Positions 33,407 through 45,727 of a DNA stretch of 64,000 bases are shown here, piece by piece. The position numbers and the translations under genes are program-made. Numbering within the stretch: the first letter of the stretch is position 1; the number at the start of each line of letters is the position of its first letter. The stretch lies in the NCBI GenBank assembly GCA_031772625.1, contig CM062814.1, positions 820,330,757 through 820,394,756 of the forward strand, in the 5' to 3' direction. This DNA is from Pinus tabuliformis. Lineage: Eukaryota; Streptophyta; Pinopsida; Pinales; Pinaceae. The notes under the pieces are model-generated. The model did not search any database. It saw only the letters and a program-made list of their open reading frames with translations, and was not told the DNA's origin.

Positions 33407-33785
33407 TCAATGCTTGAGTAGTTTTGGATGCTTCTGTATAAAATTCTCATCCTCCCATGTGGATGGGTAAGTTCTTCCACTTAACAAGATACTCCAAAAT
33501 TGATCGATTTCGCAGCTCTTGAGTTCTTGTTTCTGTGACTGCTTCAGGTTCCAATATGAATTTTCCTTCCTTGTTAAGTTCTCGCAATATTGTTTGAACC
33601 GAGAGCTTGTAACCAATAACCTTCTTTAAGCATGAAACATGGAAAACTGGGTGCTCTCGGAAGCTGTGGGAAGCTGTAGGAAGCTCCAATTTGTATGCCA
33701 TAGTACCAATCTTTTGCAACACCTTGTGGGGACCATAATACTTTAGTGATAATTTATTATCCTTCTTAGCTTGCTTGAGGTACAT
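33407..33785 (-). pseudogene. E9 integrase C-terminus and chromodomain
   Basis: 33447-33785 begins in the integrase tail (LSLKYYGPHKVLQKIGTMAY, then FHVSCLKK) and runs into EYLVKWKNLP; 33407-33616 has the TWEDENF motif. Together with the spacing these are marks of a chromodomain, which in chromoviruses targets integration to marked chromatin. Each segment is reported as it stands. Confidence 0.8.
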
Positions 33786-34096
33786 TTGTTTATATGGTTG
33801 TAGCCGTAGAAATACCCAGTCACCTATATCAAAACTTCTTTCACTGTGATGTCAATCTGCCTGTTGTTTCATTCTATTCAGTGCCAAAGTTAGGTTATCC
33901 TTTAAGAGTTGGAGAACTTGTTGTTGATGCTCGATGTGATCTTCCACATCTTGAACTTAAAATTTTCTCTTAAATATGATGTGATGGATGGTAGGTGATA
34001 TCCATAAAGTGCCATAAATGGGGTCATTTTTGCTGCAGTATGGGAGGAAGTGTTATACCACCATTCAGCCAAAGGCAACCATTTGACCCATTGTGT

Positions 34097-34660
34097 CTAA
34101 TTATATGATACAAAGCAATGAATATATCCTTCCAAACATTTTTTTACTATCTCATTTTTCCCATTAGATTGAGGATGATAAGATGAACTATGAGCTAATT
34201 GAGTACCAAGACAAGAAAATAATTTTGTCCAAAAATTTCTAGTGAAAATGGGATCTCTGTCACTTACAATAATCTTTGGGTTTCCAGGTAGCTTTTGAAT
34301 TGTTTCCATAAATGCAATAGAAACTGTATTGGCTTTAAATGGATGAGATAATTCACAAAAGTGTGCATGTTTGGTAAGTCTGTCAACTACCACCATGATG
34401 ACACTCTTTCCTTAGGACTTCGGTAATCCTGTGATGAAATCCATTGAAACCTCCTCCCAACATTGACTTGGAATGGATAAAGGTTGTAATAGACCTGAGG
34501 TATTAATTTTTTCAACTTTATTTTGTTGGCAAACCAAACATTCTACCACAAAATTTTGAATATTAGATTTAAGGCCATCCCAAGAAAACTCCTTCTTAAC
34601 CTTGAGGTAAGTTTTGAAAAATACCAAGTGCCCTCCTAAGGGAGAGGCGTGCAATTCCAT
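34097..34660 (-). pseudogene. E9 integrase zinc-binding and core segments
   Basis: 34412-34660 has HASPLGGHLVFFKTYLKVK and CLVCQQNK, the HH-CC zinc-binding module, then WEEVSMDFITGLPKS. 34097-34396 has VDRLTKHAHFCEL, the SDRD acidic motif and SSYHPQSNGKNEIVKKCLEGY. This is the Gypsy integrase catalytic core that inserts element DNA. Confidence 0.85.
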
Positions 34661-35113
34661 AAGAATCTTTTGTTTGAGTTGGGAATTCTGACATAGGTAT
34701 AAATGATCTTTGTACCATAACGAATCATTTTTCTAGCTAAATGTATCAAATGTAATGGGATCTTGTTGTAACTTTTGAATGAGTGCCCACACTTCTTTGT
34801 CATTCTTCCATTCATCCTTTGCTTCATTTATCCAATCTGGTTGGATAATAGAAATGGCACAAAGCAATGCTTCCACATCCTCATCCTTTCTTGAGAGTCC
34901 ATTTGCCACAACATTTTGCTTCCCTTTTTTTTATATGATTTCAAAGTCATAACCCAACATCTTTGTGACCCATTTTTGCTGCTCATCTGAAGATAATCTT
35001 TGTTCTAAAAATTATTTAAGACCATCATGATCTATTTTTACCTTGAAGTGTCTTCCCATTAGTTAGGGTCGCCATTTCTTAGTTGCATGTAGTATTGCCA
35101 ACATTTCCTTCTC
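34661..35113 (-). pseudogene. E9 RNase H end and linker
   Basis: Degraded stretch between polymerase and integrase. 34636-34827 gives a short open frame; sequence near 34960-35050 corresponds to the RNase H end that is clearer in E14 (59461-59736). RNase H removes the RNA template in the family. Confidence 0.5.
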
Positions 35114-36211
35114 TTAAATAGCTTTCTGTAAATACTTTCCTTTGGTTGGATGAATTTCAAAAGCAATGGGTCTTTCTTCTTGCATTAAAACAACACCAAT
35201 TCCATTTCCTGAGGCATCACATTCCACAATAAATGTTTTTGTGAAGTCCGGCATAGCTAAGACCGGTGTTTGGCACATTGCCTCTTTAAGATGTTCAAAG
35301 GCCTCCGTTGCTTCTAGAGTCCATAAAAATTCATCTTTGTTCAATAATGTTGTTAGAGGTGCTGCTATTCTCCCATAATTCTTAACCAACTTGCAATAAT
35401 ACCCTGTTAACCTGAGTAATGCTCGCATATGCTTTATGGATGTGGGGATTTTCCATTCCTTAATGGCTTTAATTCTACTAGGGTCTACCTTAACACCTTC
35501 ATGAGATACAATATGACCCAGATATTGCACCTCTTGTACTCCAAAGAAAAATTTGGAGCTTTTTGCATATAATTGTTTCTCCTCCAATAGTTTGAGCACC
35601 CTATCAACATGTTGAACATGATCCTTCCAAGACTTGCTATAGATTAGTATATCATCAAAAAATAATAACACAAATTTTCTAAGGAAGGGTTTGAAAATGA
35701 ACTTCATCAAACCTTGAAATGTAGAAGGTGCATTGGTAAGGCCAAAAGGCATGACCAAAAATTTATAATGACCCTCATGACTTCTATATGTTGTTTTCGG
35801 ATTGTCTACAGTCTTCATTCTGATTTTATGATATCCTGGATGAATATACAACTTGGTGAAGTAAATTGATCCATGTAATTGATCCAATAGTTCATCAATG
35901 ACAAGAATGGGAAATTTATCTTTAATATTGAGCTTGTTGAGCTCCCTATAATCTAGAAACATGCACCATGATCCATCCTTCTTGTGCACCAATACTACTG
36001 GAGCAAAGAAAGAACTTTGACTAGGTTGAATTATACCAACCTCTAGCATTTCTGCAACCATACATTCAATTTCACTCTTTTCGGCATAAGGATATCTGTA
36101 AGGCCTAATGCTTGGAGGAACACTTCCTGGAATCAAATGAATAACATGATCATGATCACTAATAGGTGGGAGACCTTTGTAAGTCTCAAATACCTTGGAA
36201 TGATTGTCCAA
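35114..36211 (-). pseudogene. E9 reverse transcriptase and RNase H start
   Basis: A 365-residue open segment with the Gypsy polymerase motifs in order: VLVHKKDGSWCMFLDYRELN, FTKLYIHPGYHKIRM, FLVMPFGLTNAPSTFQ, LLFFDDILIYS and YLGHIVSHEGV, followed by the RNase H opening TFIVECDASGNGIGVVLMQ. The aspartate pair of the catalytic box (FDD) is visible. It copies element RNA into DNA in the family. Confidence 0.9.
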
Positions 36212-36217
36212 GACTTT

Positions 36218-37084
36218 TTAGAGATCTGGAGAAATAGATGATTTTGATGTGGGAACCGCTAGCGAACATAATTGTACAATTACACCTCGATGTTCTTTCT
36301 TTAGAAGCTTTGTCATTCCATTAGAGCTGATTATCTTTCCTATTTTCCTTGTGATACCTCTTAATTCAATTTCCTTTCCTTCCAAAGAAAATTTCATGAA
36401 AAGTTCTTGAAATTTAAAAGCTATTGTACCCAAGGATTGTAGCCATTGGAATCCTGGTACAACATCAACACCACCCATTAGAATGGAAAGCACTGGGCTA
36501 TTAAATACATATTATCCCATGGATAACTTGATATTATGGCACTTTCCAGAGCAATTTATGGTTCCTTCACTTGCAACCATCACTTGACACTCTGGTGCTG
36601 GATATAAGAAGAAATCCAATTCCTTGGCTATCTTACAATGAATAAAATTATGGGTACTGCCCGAATCGATCAACACTATTACCTTTTTCTTCTTGATATG
36701 TCCTTCTATCTTAATAGTTTGAGGAGTGGTAATTCCGGCCAATGAATTACAAGATATGGTCGGATTCATTTCTTCTTTCTCTAGGGTTTGTTCCTGGTGT
36801 ATATCCTCTTCTTTTGACGTTTCTTTTTCCTTTTCTTCCTCCTCTTCACAATCTATGTAAAATAATTTCTTCTTAGCACACTTATGACCTTTAGTGTATT
36901 TGCTATCATAACTGTAACAAAGCCCTCTTGCTCTTTTTTCTTCCAATTTTTGGGGTGTCAACCTTGTAGGTTGTGGAAGGCTAGGGGAAACAACACTTCC
37001 ATCCTTATAGTTGTGAGTGGTAGGCTTTCTTGTTGCCATAATTTTTCTTTCCATTTTTATGGCCAACCTGAATGCCTTCTCCAA
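36218..37084 (-). pseudogene. E9 zinc-knuckle and protease segments
   Basis: 36512-37084 includes a Lys/Glu-rich part after a CYSYDSKYTKGHKC motif and the active-site box VLIDSGSTHNFIH, typical of Gypsy retropepsin. 36218-36493 continues with a stretch between protease and polymerase (GFQWLQSLGTIAF). Processing of the polyprotein is the family role. Confidence 0.8.
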
Positions 37085-37114
37085 TGAGTCAGGTTCCCAA
37101 AGGCGAACCTCATG

Positions 37115-37891
37115 TTAGATGTTATCCTTTAAAGTCCCTATGAACACATAAATCCTATGCTCCTCTGGAATATATTTTACCCTTATATTCAATTTTTGGA
37201 AGTCCTCAATGTGCTCCATCATTGAACCCTTTTGTTTGAAGTTTATCAATTGGCTAAAAGAAGTGTTGCTCTTTGTATCTTCATAATGTGTTATCATTTC
37301 TTCCGTAAAAATTGCCTAGGTGACATTTTTTTTATGAAGGCAAAGCCATCGATACCATACAAACTCATTTGGTTCCAAATATAGAGTTGCAATGCGTACC
37401 TTTTGTGTGTTTTGCACATTATGGAGATCAAAATATTGCTCCAACTGTAGTATCCATTTTACGGGATCCTTTCCATCAAACTTCCTCATATCGAACTTTG
37501 GAACATGGTGAGTCTTCAATCCAACATTAGAGTCTATGAAATCATGATTAACATTTCTTTTGTTCTCATCATGAGTTTCCTTTACTACCCTTTCACCATT
37601 AGTAAGCATTTCTTGTAGCAACTTATTCAAATATATCTTCAAATCTTCCATCTTAGCATCCATGCCATTCATCTTAGCTTCCACACCATTCATCTTAACT
37701 TGCATGCCATTCATATTAGCTTCCATGCCATTCATCTTAGCTTCGGTTACCTTTTGTGAGAGTGAAATTTGTTGCACTTGGTCTCGTAATTTTGATATAT
37801 CATGTTGCATTTCTTCCTCTTCTTCATGAGTCATGCTAGAGCTTTCAAGTTTCTCACTAGGTGTTTTCATTTTCTTTCTTTGGGGCATCAA
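37115..37891 (-). pseudogene. E9 Gag segments
   Basis: 37316-37891 begins with a basic leader and a coiled-coil-like run in which MNGM-x-x-KMNG units repeat four to five times (residues about 50-85), then VPKFDMRKFDGKDPVKWILQ, the retrotransposon Gag opening. 37115-37297 has the later Gag stretch FSQLINFKQKGSMMEHIEDF. Gag forms the particle shell. Confidence 0.8.
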
Positions 37892-38545
37892 TTAATGCTA
37901 CTTATGCTTCACTATGCCCTTTGAACTTCAACCTAATTTTTCAACCCAAACTTATGCAAAATTTTAAAAAGAACACACACCTTTTTTTCATTTTATAGAA
38001 GCTTGATATTGAATTTGTTGTATCTCTGTAATTGCGGATCTCTAAGGTCTGAAATTGCTTCCTGCAGTATCCCTTTGCGTCCTCTTTCCAATGCCACCAG
38101 TCTAATCAAAATTTGATTCTCCAAGAAAGAGTTATGCCCAATCTCCTAAGATGACCTGATTATATAATTTTTCAGTAGAGAAAACTTGTACGACATGCCA
38201 CGTGTCACTGTTTCGACCTTCGGATCTGAAAAAGATACACAGAAAACTATAGTCCATCCTCTTTCTATAACTTCTTACAAAATTTCAATATAATGCTCAG
38301 AGAGAAAGTTATGACGATTTTCCCAAGGTCACATGTTTGGAATGTAATTGAGTTTGCAAAACCCTAACTTCCTCAGATCATATCTCCAAAAATATAGCGA
38401 GACAAGATATGAAATTCAGACTCGAGGTTAAGAACGATTTCGGCTCAAATGGGTTTTTTCTTTAGCTTCCGAAATGTCACAGAAAAATGTTATAGAGGAA
38501 ATGCCACGATGACCTGTTTGAAGCAACGAAACCTTAGAATCCAAA
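37892..38545 (-). other. E9 5' leader
   Basis: About 650 bases between primer site and Gag with no coding segment I recognise. Confidence 0.5.
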
Positions 38546-38559
38546 GCTTTGATACCAAA
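38546..38559 (-). other. E9 primer binding site, initiator-Met type
   Basis: On the minus strand TTTGGTATCAAAGC directly beside the 5' LTR, a one-base variant of the TGGTATCAGAGC initiator-Met site. Confidence 0.75.
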
Positions 38560-38893
38560 TGTTATGAAACCAGCTCACAAAAATATAGAAAAGAAAGATC
38601 AACACCTTATAATTCAGCTTCTTCGAGGGGGAAACCTCCTTTACATTACACAAATGAACAATTATTGGATGATACAAATGACAAAACCTCCTTTCTATAT
38701 ATAGGAGTCTAAGGGGTCACAATATAATCAAAGCTGACATAACAATAATAATATAAGGGCACAACAATAACAATAATGGGCTTCTATGGGGCACACTAAT
38801 AACAATACGGGGAGAATAGGGGCACAACAATAACAATAATGGCTACAATGACAATAGTAATGGGGGAATCACTAGTATTATAGGGACCTAACA
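38560..38893 (-). repeat. E9 5' LTR
   Basis: Begins TGTTATGAAACCAGC, ends GGACCTAACA, 334 bases, same as the partner. It joins MITE E8 at the duplicated TCTAA. Confidence 0.9.
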
Positions 38894-39492
38894 TCTAAAA
38901 TGGGCCTCCTAAGGAATATTACAAAACAATAATGGAAATAATAAAATAAGATTAGGTTACATTATCAAATTTTAGAGGAAAAAAGGAAGAAACTACTTTT
39001 CCAACTTGTACTTTCAACTTATCTCCCTACACTTTTACTCAAATTTCAAGTGGGAGCACTCGTTGGATGCATAATTGAATTCCTCATCTAAGGGGTATCC
39101 ATGTTGCATACTTTTGATGGACCTTGCTACACAAAAAATGAAAAATACATGAAAAACGTGATTGCAATTACATTTTTTCATGTATTTCTCATTTTTCATG
39201 AAGCAAGGTCCATTGAAAGTATGCAACATGGGTAATTCATGCATGAGCAATTAAATTTTGCATCTAATGAGTGCTCCTGCTGGAAATTTTAGTAAAACTG
39301 TAGGGAGATTAGTTGAAAAAATAGTTTTTTTAATTTTTAACTTTTTAATCTTTTAACTTTTTTACTCCAAAAATGGTGAATCATCCCCCATGGTCGACAT
39401 CATCATCTTGAATCTTATTGGTTCTTATAAAGTTGAATTTATTTGTACATTTTTGTTTTGAGGCCCATTTTAGACCTCAAAATTTCTCTAAT

Positions 39493-39675
39493 GAGATCTA
39501 ATCTATCAAGAAAGACAATACAACATTTATTTCGTAGCTTCCCGTACATAATGTTTCCTAGAGTAAAATTATATTTCGTTTATAAATAGAAAAAATATTA
39601 ATGCATATATTTTTATGGGAATTATTTACCTCTCTAAAATTAAAAGAGAATACAATCATTTGGTTACCTTCTCTC
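39493..39675. other. Unassigned AT-rich stretch
   Basis: Lies between MITE E8 and E10. No element or gene recognised; it may be the original host sequence or the 5' continuation of LINE E3. Confidence 0.3.
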
Positions 39676-40781
39676 TGTTGAGAAATCTATAGGGCAATGA
39701 TTAGAGTGATTTCTCTTTCCTTGATAACTGCTTGTGATATATTTTTACTTTTTCTTATTTATTAGCTTATTTACATATTATTATGTTTGTATATCATCAA
39801 ACAAATACAAAATTAAGAAGAATAAAAACACATAATATAGGTTGCAAGCTAGGGCCAAAACCTCTCCAATTGAGAACAAAAACCCACAATTCTCTTCTCT
39901 TCCTTATAGATTCTTCAATTAACGAATTCCAAGACCTTTAGACCAAGACTAATACCCTTCAAGGCCAATTCCAACCCTTTTGGACGATGTTCTTTCCTTC
40001 AATAAGTCAAACCTAGTCAAATCTCTTCTAGTAGAACAACTTCGACACCTAGTTGCAGAATTTCAGCCTCCATAGCAGACCTAAAATTTTCGGCCCTCTT
40101 GCAGTTGTTGCCACCACATGTGTGAGCTTTGTTTAGTCTTCCAAGGCTTCCTCAGAACTTCACTTGGCTTTCTATTCCTTATGGATCTTGAGGATGGCTT
40201 CTTGTGACCTTCTTTCCTTCCCTTCTTTAAGATCGAACTTGTAGAAGAAAACCCTAGATCTGTTTCAGAAACCCTAGTCTTCCTTTGCATGTGTGAGAGA
40301 GAAATAACCCAAAAACATGTCTCCTTTATCCTCCTCCTTCGCTGCGTTGTCCTTGTTCCTTCTTCACTTTGATGAGTGAGTGATGTATGTGCTTCAAGGA
40401 GGCCAAGTTTCCTCCTTTATACAGGCTTCTCAAGGTGGACGTGGCTCCTCAATTTAGGCCAACTTGCCAGCTGCCAAACTGACTTGGTCTTGAAGGAAAT
40501 TTTGACACTTTTAAGGATTTTTTTTTTCTTTACAAGTTACAATGAGCCCGATGGGGTCTTCAACTTATGACAATGTCTCTTTTGACTTTCTTGACCTAGG
40601 ACCAACCTTAAAAGCACTCAATGGGTGCTCGACCTATAAAATAAAATACCTTGAGCATGGAAACCATGCTCCAAAAATAATAATAATAATAATACTATTT
40701 TTCTTTCATTTTACAATTTACAAGAATCAAAATTACATTTCATATTTATGAAGACCAAACCTAGTTACACATTTTTCAACA
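39676..40781 (-). repeat. E10 3' LTR
   Basis: 1106 bases, begins TGTTGAGAAATCTATAGG, ends TTTTCAACA. CTCCCTCTT follows, the inverse of a purine tract. A short AATAATAATAAT run lies near 40678-40695. Confidence 0.85.
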
Positions 40782-41358
40782 CTCCCTCTTAACTAGTGAG
40801 GTATTCATAAATAGTACATGGACATTCTCAATATGAAGAGATCTCATAATAAGAGTCAGATTGGTAAACCATCTCTTTATCATCATAACAACCAACATTG
40901 TCATATAGAAAGGTCTTGACTAACAACTCTATCTCTCCATAAGATCAAAGCACAATGATGGCGAGACCAATGATTTATAAACACCATCATCGTTGTCTCT
41001 TAAGGTACATACCCCACCCAGGTGTTCATAGAGTATTCCCTTCTTTGGACTATTCCTATCTTGGATAGCTAGTCCTCAAATAATATCGGTCCATGACTAC
41101 TCTTATCTTGGATGCCTTACCACATCCTCAAATAATATCGGTCCACAACTACTCTTATCTTGGTTTCCCTACCACATCCTCAAAGAGAATTAGATGCTAA
41201 ATGTTTACCCAATCCTCCATTCTGTCTTCCCAAGTGAGGAAAGAATGATGTGCCTATCTCTCCCTCTCAATCAAGGAGGATGCATCGACCAAACGAATAT
41301 TGTCTCTCAAATGTACACACTTCTTATTAGGAAGAGATTTTGTCAATATGTCAGCTAC
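40782..41358 (-). other. E10 3' untranslated region
   Basis: No coding segment recognised. Two nearly identical stretches with CTCAAATAATATCGGTCCA (41075-41100 and 41131-41155) form a short internal direct repeat. Confidence 0.5.
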
Positions 41359-41658
41359 CTACTCATCGGAGGAGATATAATGTAGCTGCAACACATCATC
41401 TTGTACTAGCTTCTGAATGTAGTGATAATTGTTATTGATATGATTTGTCTTTCCATGAAATATTGCATCTCCAGACAATCGTATACAACTAATGTTATCA
41501 CAATGTATCACTGAAGGGTCCATTGGTACTTCAAATAGGTCTGATAGTAGCTTCCTTAACCAAACAGCTTCTCTGCTTACTTCACAGGTTGCAATGTACT
41601 CAGCCTCAACACTATTCAAAGAAACCATATCTTGTTTTCTCATCACCCATGAGATCAT
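41359..41658 (-). pseudogene. E10 RNase H segment
   Basis: Contains SLNSVEAEYIATCEVSREAVWLRKLL, then HCDNISCIRL and HINNNYHYIQKLVQDDVLQLHY, the C-terminal Copia RNase H pattern. It degrades the RNA template in the family. Confidence 0.85.
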
Positions 41659-41752
41659 GGAGGATCCGGAACTAAAACATCCTCCTGTAGTGCTCCTTCC
41701 ATCCTACTCACTACCTTCCCAGTAGGAATCTGTATATCCAATCAAGTGGACA

Positions 41753-42929
41753 TCATCCCCTATCATATTTTAGGGAGTAGTGGATTGTTCCTTGTAGATA
41801 TCTCAGTATGTATTTTGCTGCTATCCAATGATTGTTCTTTGGCCCCACTTGGAATTTACTGAGAATATTTACTGCAAAACATATGTCTGGTTGAGTATTC
41901 ACGAAGTACATTAGTGAGCCAATCAATTTCCTATACCTAGAAGGATCCACAGGGCTTTATTCAAAACTCCTATTATTTTCAAGTTTGTGATCATCGAGGT
42001 TCTCGTTGGTTTGCAATCCATCATGTCAAACCTCTTCAACATCTTGATCACATACTTTCCTTTACCTATATAGATTTCATCAGGTCCTTTCCAGACTCTG
42101 AGTCCCAAATAGTAGTGCATCAACCCCAAATACTTCATGTCAAATCATGTTGCTAGATGCTTCTTACATTCTTCAATTCATCCTTCTACATCTATCAAGA
42201 GAATATCATCCACATACAGATGAATTATTACCGGTTCTCCCTTCACATCATTAATATAAAGGTTTGGATCAGAAGAACTCTTTGAGAATCCTAATCTTTG
42301 TAGTTATTCATCCATCCTAACATACCATGCCCTTGGTGCTTGTTTGAGGATGTATAATGCTTTCTATCTTTAACTTCAAATCCAAAGAATTTCTCTATAT
42401 ATAATTCCTCATCATTTGCGCCATTTATGAATGAAGTCTTGGCATCCATTTGGTGGATGTTCCATCCCATTGATCATGCCAAATATACCAATGAATGAAT
42501 AGTTGTATACCTTGTTGTTGTAGAAATTGTATCTTCATAATCGATGCCTTCTTGTTGAGAGAAACCCCTAGCCACAAATCTTGCCTTATATTTATCAATA
42601 CTTCCATTCGCTGCATGTTTAATCTTGTAGAGCCACTTGGAAGTTACCACATATTTGTCTTCATTCCTGGATACAATCTCCCAAACTCCATTCTTAATTA
42701 TAGATTGATATTATTCATTCATAGCATCCTTCCATTCTTGGTGATTGATAACTTCTTCAAAAGTGGATGGATCTACTTCAATTAGTTTTGTCATATAGGC
42801 AACATACCTAGAATATCGTTTAGGCTTCTTTCCTTCCCTGAATGTACCTTGAGCTACTCCATGACCTTCTACATCTAGAAGTGTAGACTTCAACCAGTTA
42901 GGTCTTTTTCTGGTTTCGGGAATTACCAC
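41753..42929 (-). pseudogene. E10 reverse transcriptase segments
   Basis: In sense order: 42711-42929 with EVINHQEWKDAMNE (start of the domain), 42425-42616, a catalytic region near 42180-42260, 41923-42138 with YLGLMHYYLGLRVWKG and MLKRFDMMDCKPTRTSM, and 41753-41950 with YRKLIGSLMYFVNTQPDICFAV. All fit Copia polymerase. Broken in several places. Confidence 0.85.
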
Positions 42930-42992
42930 AGGTTGTATTGGTTCACAAGGGCCTTCATCTTCATGGTTTGATTCTTCTTCTTCCCTAGTAAA

Positions 42993-43971
42993 TTATTCTT
43001 TGAATACCAGAAGATATTCATCATCAGAGTCCATAGCGTGATCCTTTTTTTTCTTGAATGAAATACTTTCGTCAAATATCACATCTCGACTGAATTCTAT
43101 TTGGTGTCCTTCCTTTATGTAGATTTTATAGGCCTTAGAAGAGTTATTGTAGCCCACAAAGGTTCCCTTCATTCCAGATGGATCCAACTTCTTTATTTTT
43201 TCCTTAGGTATATGTATATAGACAGGAAAACCAAAAATTCAGAGATGATCTATGGTTGGTTTCTTCCCAGTGAACACCTCTTCGGGAGTCTTGTTATCTA
43301 GAGACCTATGGGGACTTCGATTTTGTATATATACAATTGTTTTTGTAGCTTCACCCCACATAAATTTCAGTAATTCTTGATCATGTAACAGTTCTTTTAC
43401 ACTTTATTCAATGGATTGGTTCTTTCATTCTACAATTCCATTTTGTTTGGGATTATATGGGACTATCAACTCCCTCTTAATCCCAAACTCCTCATAGAAA
43501 GCTATGATTTCCTTGAATGTATATTCTACTCCATTATCAAATCTTAATATCTTGATTCTTATATTTGTAAGGTTCTCTACTTCAGCTTTGAATTCTTGAA
43601 ATTTAGTAAATACTTCATCCTTGGGTTACATTAAGTAACCAAGTATTCCTTGAATGATCATCTATAAATGTGACATATTATAGATGACCTCCAAGTGATT
43701 TAGGAGTCATAGGACTATAGACATCAGAATCAATAAGATCCATTATTTATTTTGACCATGAAGCAATGCTTCCAAATGGTCTCTTGGTGTTATTACCTAA
43801 TGCATATCCCTTGCATACTCCTCCATGATCTTCTTTCAGTTCGGGGATTCCATCTACTATAGAGATTAGAGTTGGAAGAATTTTGAAATGGAGATGATCA
43901 AATATTCTATGCCAAAGTTCACATGGGATGATTTCAATACGAACTAAATCTTGAGCAATATGGGATATCAA
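42993..43971 (-). pseudogene. E10 pre-integrase and integrase segments
   Basis: 43747-43971 holds CELWHRIFDHLHFKILPTL and CKGYALGNNTKRPF, the H-H and C-C zinc module in front of Copia integrase. The core lies in 43300-43740 in poor condition. 42993-43187 holds GTFVGYNNSSKAYKIYI and FSRDVIFDES, the conserved integrase C-terminal pattern. Confidence 0.8.
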
Positions 43972-44509
43972 CCTATAGAGTTTTCCTTCATAAATCCAAT
44001 TACTTTAGCATTTTCTATGCTTGATTTTTTACTCCATACTACAACTTTTCCATCAATGAAAGCCACTCTATCACCTTTATCTTCTAGACTTGAAATGGAG
44101 AGTAAGTTCTTATGCAAAGCTGGAACAAATAGGATGTTGCAGAGATGAATATTGCCTACATTCTTAAGCTCTATTGAGGTTGATCCAATTCCTCTCACAT
44201 GATAGCTCTTATTATCTCCAAGCTCTACAGAGTAAGAGGACTTTGACAATGCTTTTAGTTGCTTGTGGTGCCCAGTCATGTGCGTTGATGCTCCACTATC
44301 GATTACCCAAATGTTCTCAACTTGAAATGTGCTAATGAGTGATGAGAAGAGTCCTTCGTCCTTTGTCTTGGTTACTTTATTATTTGGAGTAAATATGAGA
44401 TTCCATGCTTCTTTGATACCCCTTTTCAGATGTCTTGCTACCTTTGAACATTTATTTAGGAACTTCTTCAATGTAGTAGAGATCTTCATAATGCCCTTTT
44501 CCAACCTTA
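43968..44509 (-). pseudogene. E10 protease segment
   Basis: IWVIDSGASTHMTGHHKQL is the Copia protease active-site box; FVPALHKNLLSISSLEDKG and VVVWSKK follow, the usual route toward pre-integrase. The reading region begins close to the primer site. Confidence 0.8.
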
Positions 44510-44521
44510 GCTCCAATACCA
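44510..44521 (-). other. E10 primer binding site
   Basis: On the minus strand TGGTATTGGAGC, directly next to the 5' LTR; two bases from the initiator-Met form TGGTATCAGAGC. Confidence 0.65.
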
Positions 44522-45128
44522 TGTTGAGAAATCTATAGGGAAATGATTAGAGTGATTTCCCTTTCTTTGATAACTATTTGTGATGTATTTTTACTTTTTC
44601 TTACTTATTAGATTCTTTACTTATTACTATGTTTGTATATTATCAAACAATTAGCAAAACAAGAAGAAAAAGAACACATAATATAAACTACAACCTAGGG
44701 CAAAAACCTCTCCAATTGAGAGGAAAATTCACAATTCTCTTTTCTTCCTTATTGATTCTTCAATTGATGAATTCAAAGACATCTATACCAAGACTAATAC
44801 CCTCCAAGACCAAGTCCAACCTTTCTAGATAATGTGCTTTTGTTCAACAAGTCAAACCCAGTCAAATATCTTCCAGTACCACAACTTTGACCCCCAACTA
44901 CAAAATTTCAGCCTCCACTGTAGACCTAAAATTTTCAAACCTCCTGTAGTTGCTGCTGCCACATGTGTGAGCTTCATTTAGCCTTCCAAGACTTCCTCAT
45001 ACCTTCACTTGGATTTCTATTCCTTATGGAGCTTGATGATGGCTTCTTGTGACCTTGGATTGAACTTCTTTCTTTCCATTCTTTAAGATCAAACTTGTAG
45101 AAGAAAACCCTAGATCTGTTGTAGAAAC
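44522..45128 (-). repeat. E10 5' LTR, first part
   Basis: Starts TGTTGAGAAATCTATAGG and matches 39676 onward. It stops at GAAAC, where E11 was inserted; the LTR resumes at 57180 with the same GAAAC. Confidence 0.85.
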
Positions 45129-45727
45129 TATTGAAAATAGCAACAAGAAATGACAAAAATAGAAATGCTAAATATAGCATTGCTATAAATATCATTTCAG
45201 GATATACTCCAACTCTGTTGGAAATAGAAAAAAATAGAAATGCTAAAAATAATAGTGCTATAAATAGCATTTCGAGATATATTCCAATTTTGATTTGTCC
45301 TTGAATCAAAATTGAGAATTAAAATTTGAATTTAGTCTCACTAACTGTTTGAAAAATAATTAATTAATTCATCTTGAGTTAATTAGTTGGAGAAATTCAA
45401 ACATGAAGTCTTTGTGAAGACATGCAATAGTTATCCCTTTGATTGAGGAAGTTATCCCTTAATTAAGGAGATAAGGATGAGTTATAATTGAGTTATAATT
45501 AGTTAGCTTAGTTAACTGAGTTAAGTCCAGTTAAATTAGTTCCAAACAATTGGAGGAACTAATTGTGAGTTCAATCAATTAATGCATGCATGCATGCAAC
45601 TAGTGTTCTCCAGATAATTGAATATTCTCTCATAAATAACTCATGCATGTAGTTAAGACAAAGACCCAGTTGAGATTAAAGACAGGGACATTGTACTATC
45701 AATTGGAGGAATTTGCCTATAAAGGAA
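45129..45727 (+). repeat. E11 5' LTR, first part
   Basis: Starts TATTGAAAATAG (the 3' LTR starts TGTTGAAAATAAC) and runs to CTATAAAGGAA, where E12 was inserted. Contains the family's repeated AAATAGAAATGCTAAA units. Confidence 0.85.

Larger units (their letters stand above)
33044..38893 (-). mobile_element. E9: Gypsy chromovirus
   Basis: A 5.85-kb element with two 334-base LTRs (33044-33377, 38560-38893), TSD TCTAA on both sides (33039-33043, 38894-38898) and an initiator-Met-like primer site. In sense order: Gag, zinc-knuckle/protease, reverse transcriptase, RNase H, integrase and a C-terminal chromodomain. Domain order and short LTRs fit the chromovirus branch (Reina- or Galadriel-like; my inference). 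The LTRs differ at about a dozen positions of 334 by my count, so it is fairly old but younger than most neighbours. It is broken in several places. E14 is a second copy. Confidence 0.9.
33021..39492. mobile_element. E8: foldback MITE, split by E9
   Basis: The left 23 bases (33021-33043, ATTAGATAAATTCTGAGG then TCTAA) and the right part (38894-39492) form one element of the E4 family in inverse orientation. The right end is the inverse of ATTAGAGAAATTTTGAGG (39475-39492). Inside, CTTTTCCAACTTGTACTTTC with GTGGGAGCACTC faces its inverse near 39275-39330. A central palindrome lies near 39130-39200, AATGAAAAATACATGAAAAA facing its inverse. E9 hit the terminal inverted repeat, duplicating TCTAA. 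Confidence 0.8.
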
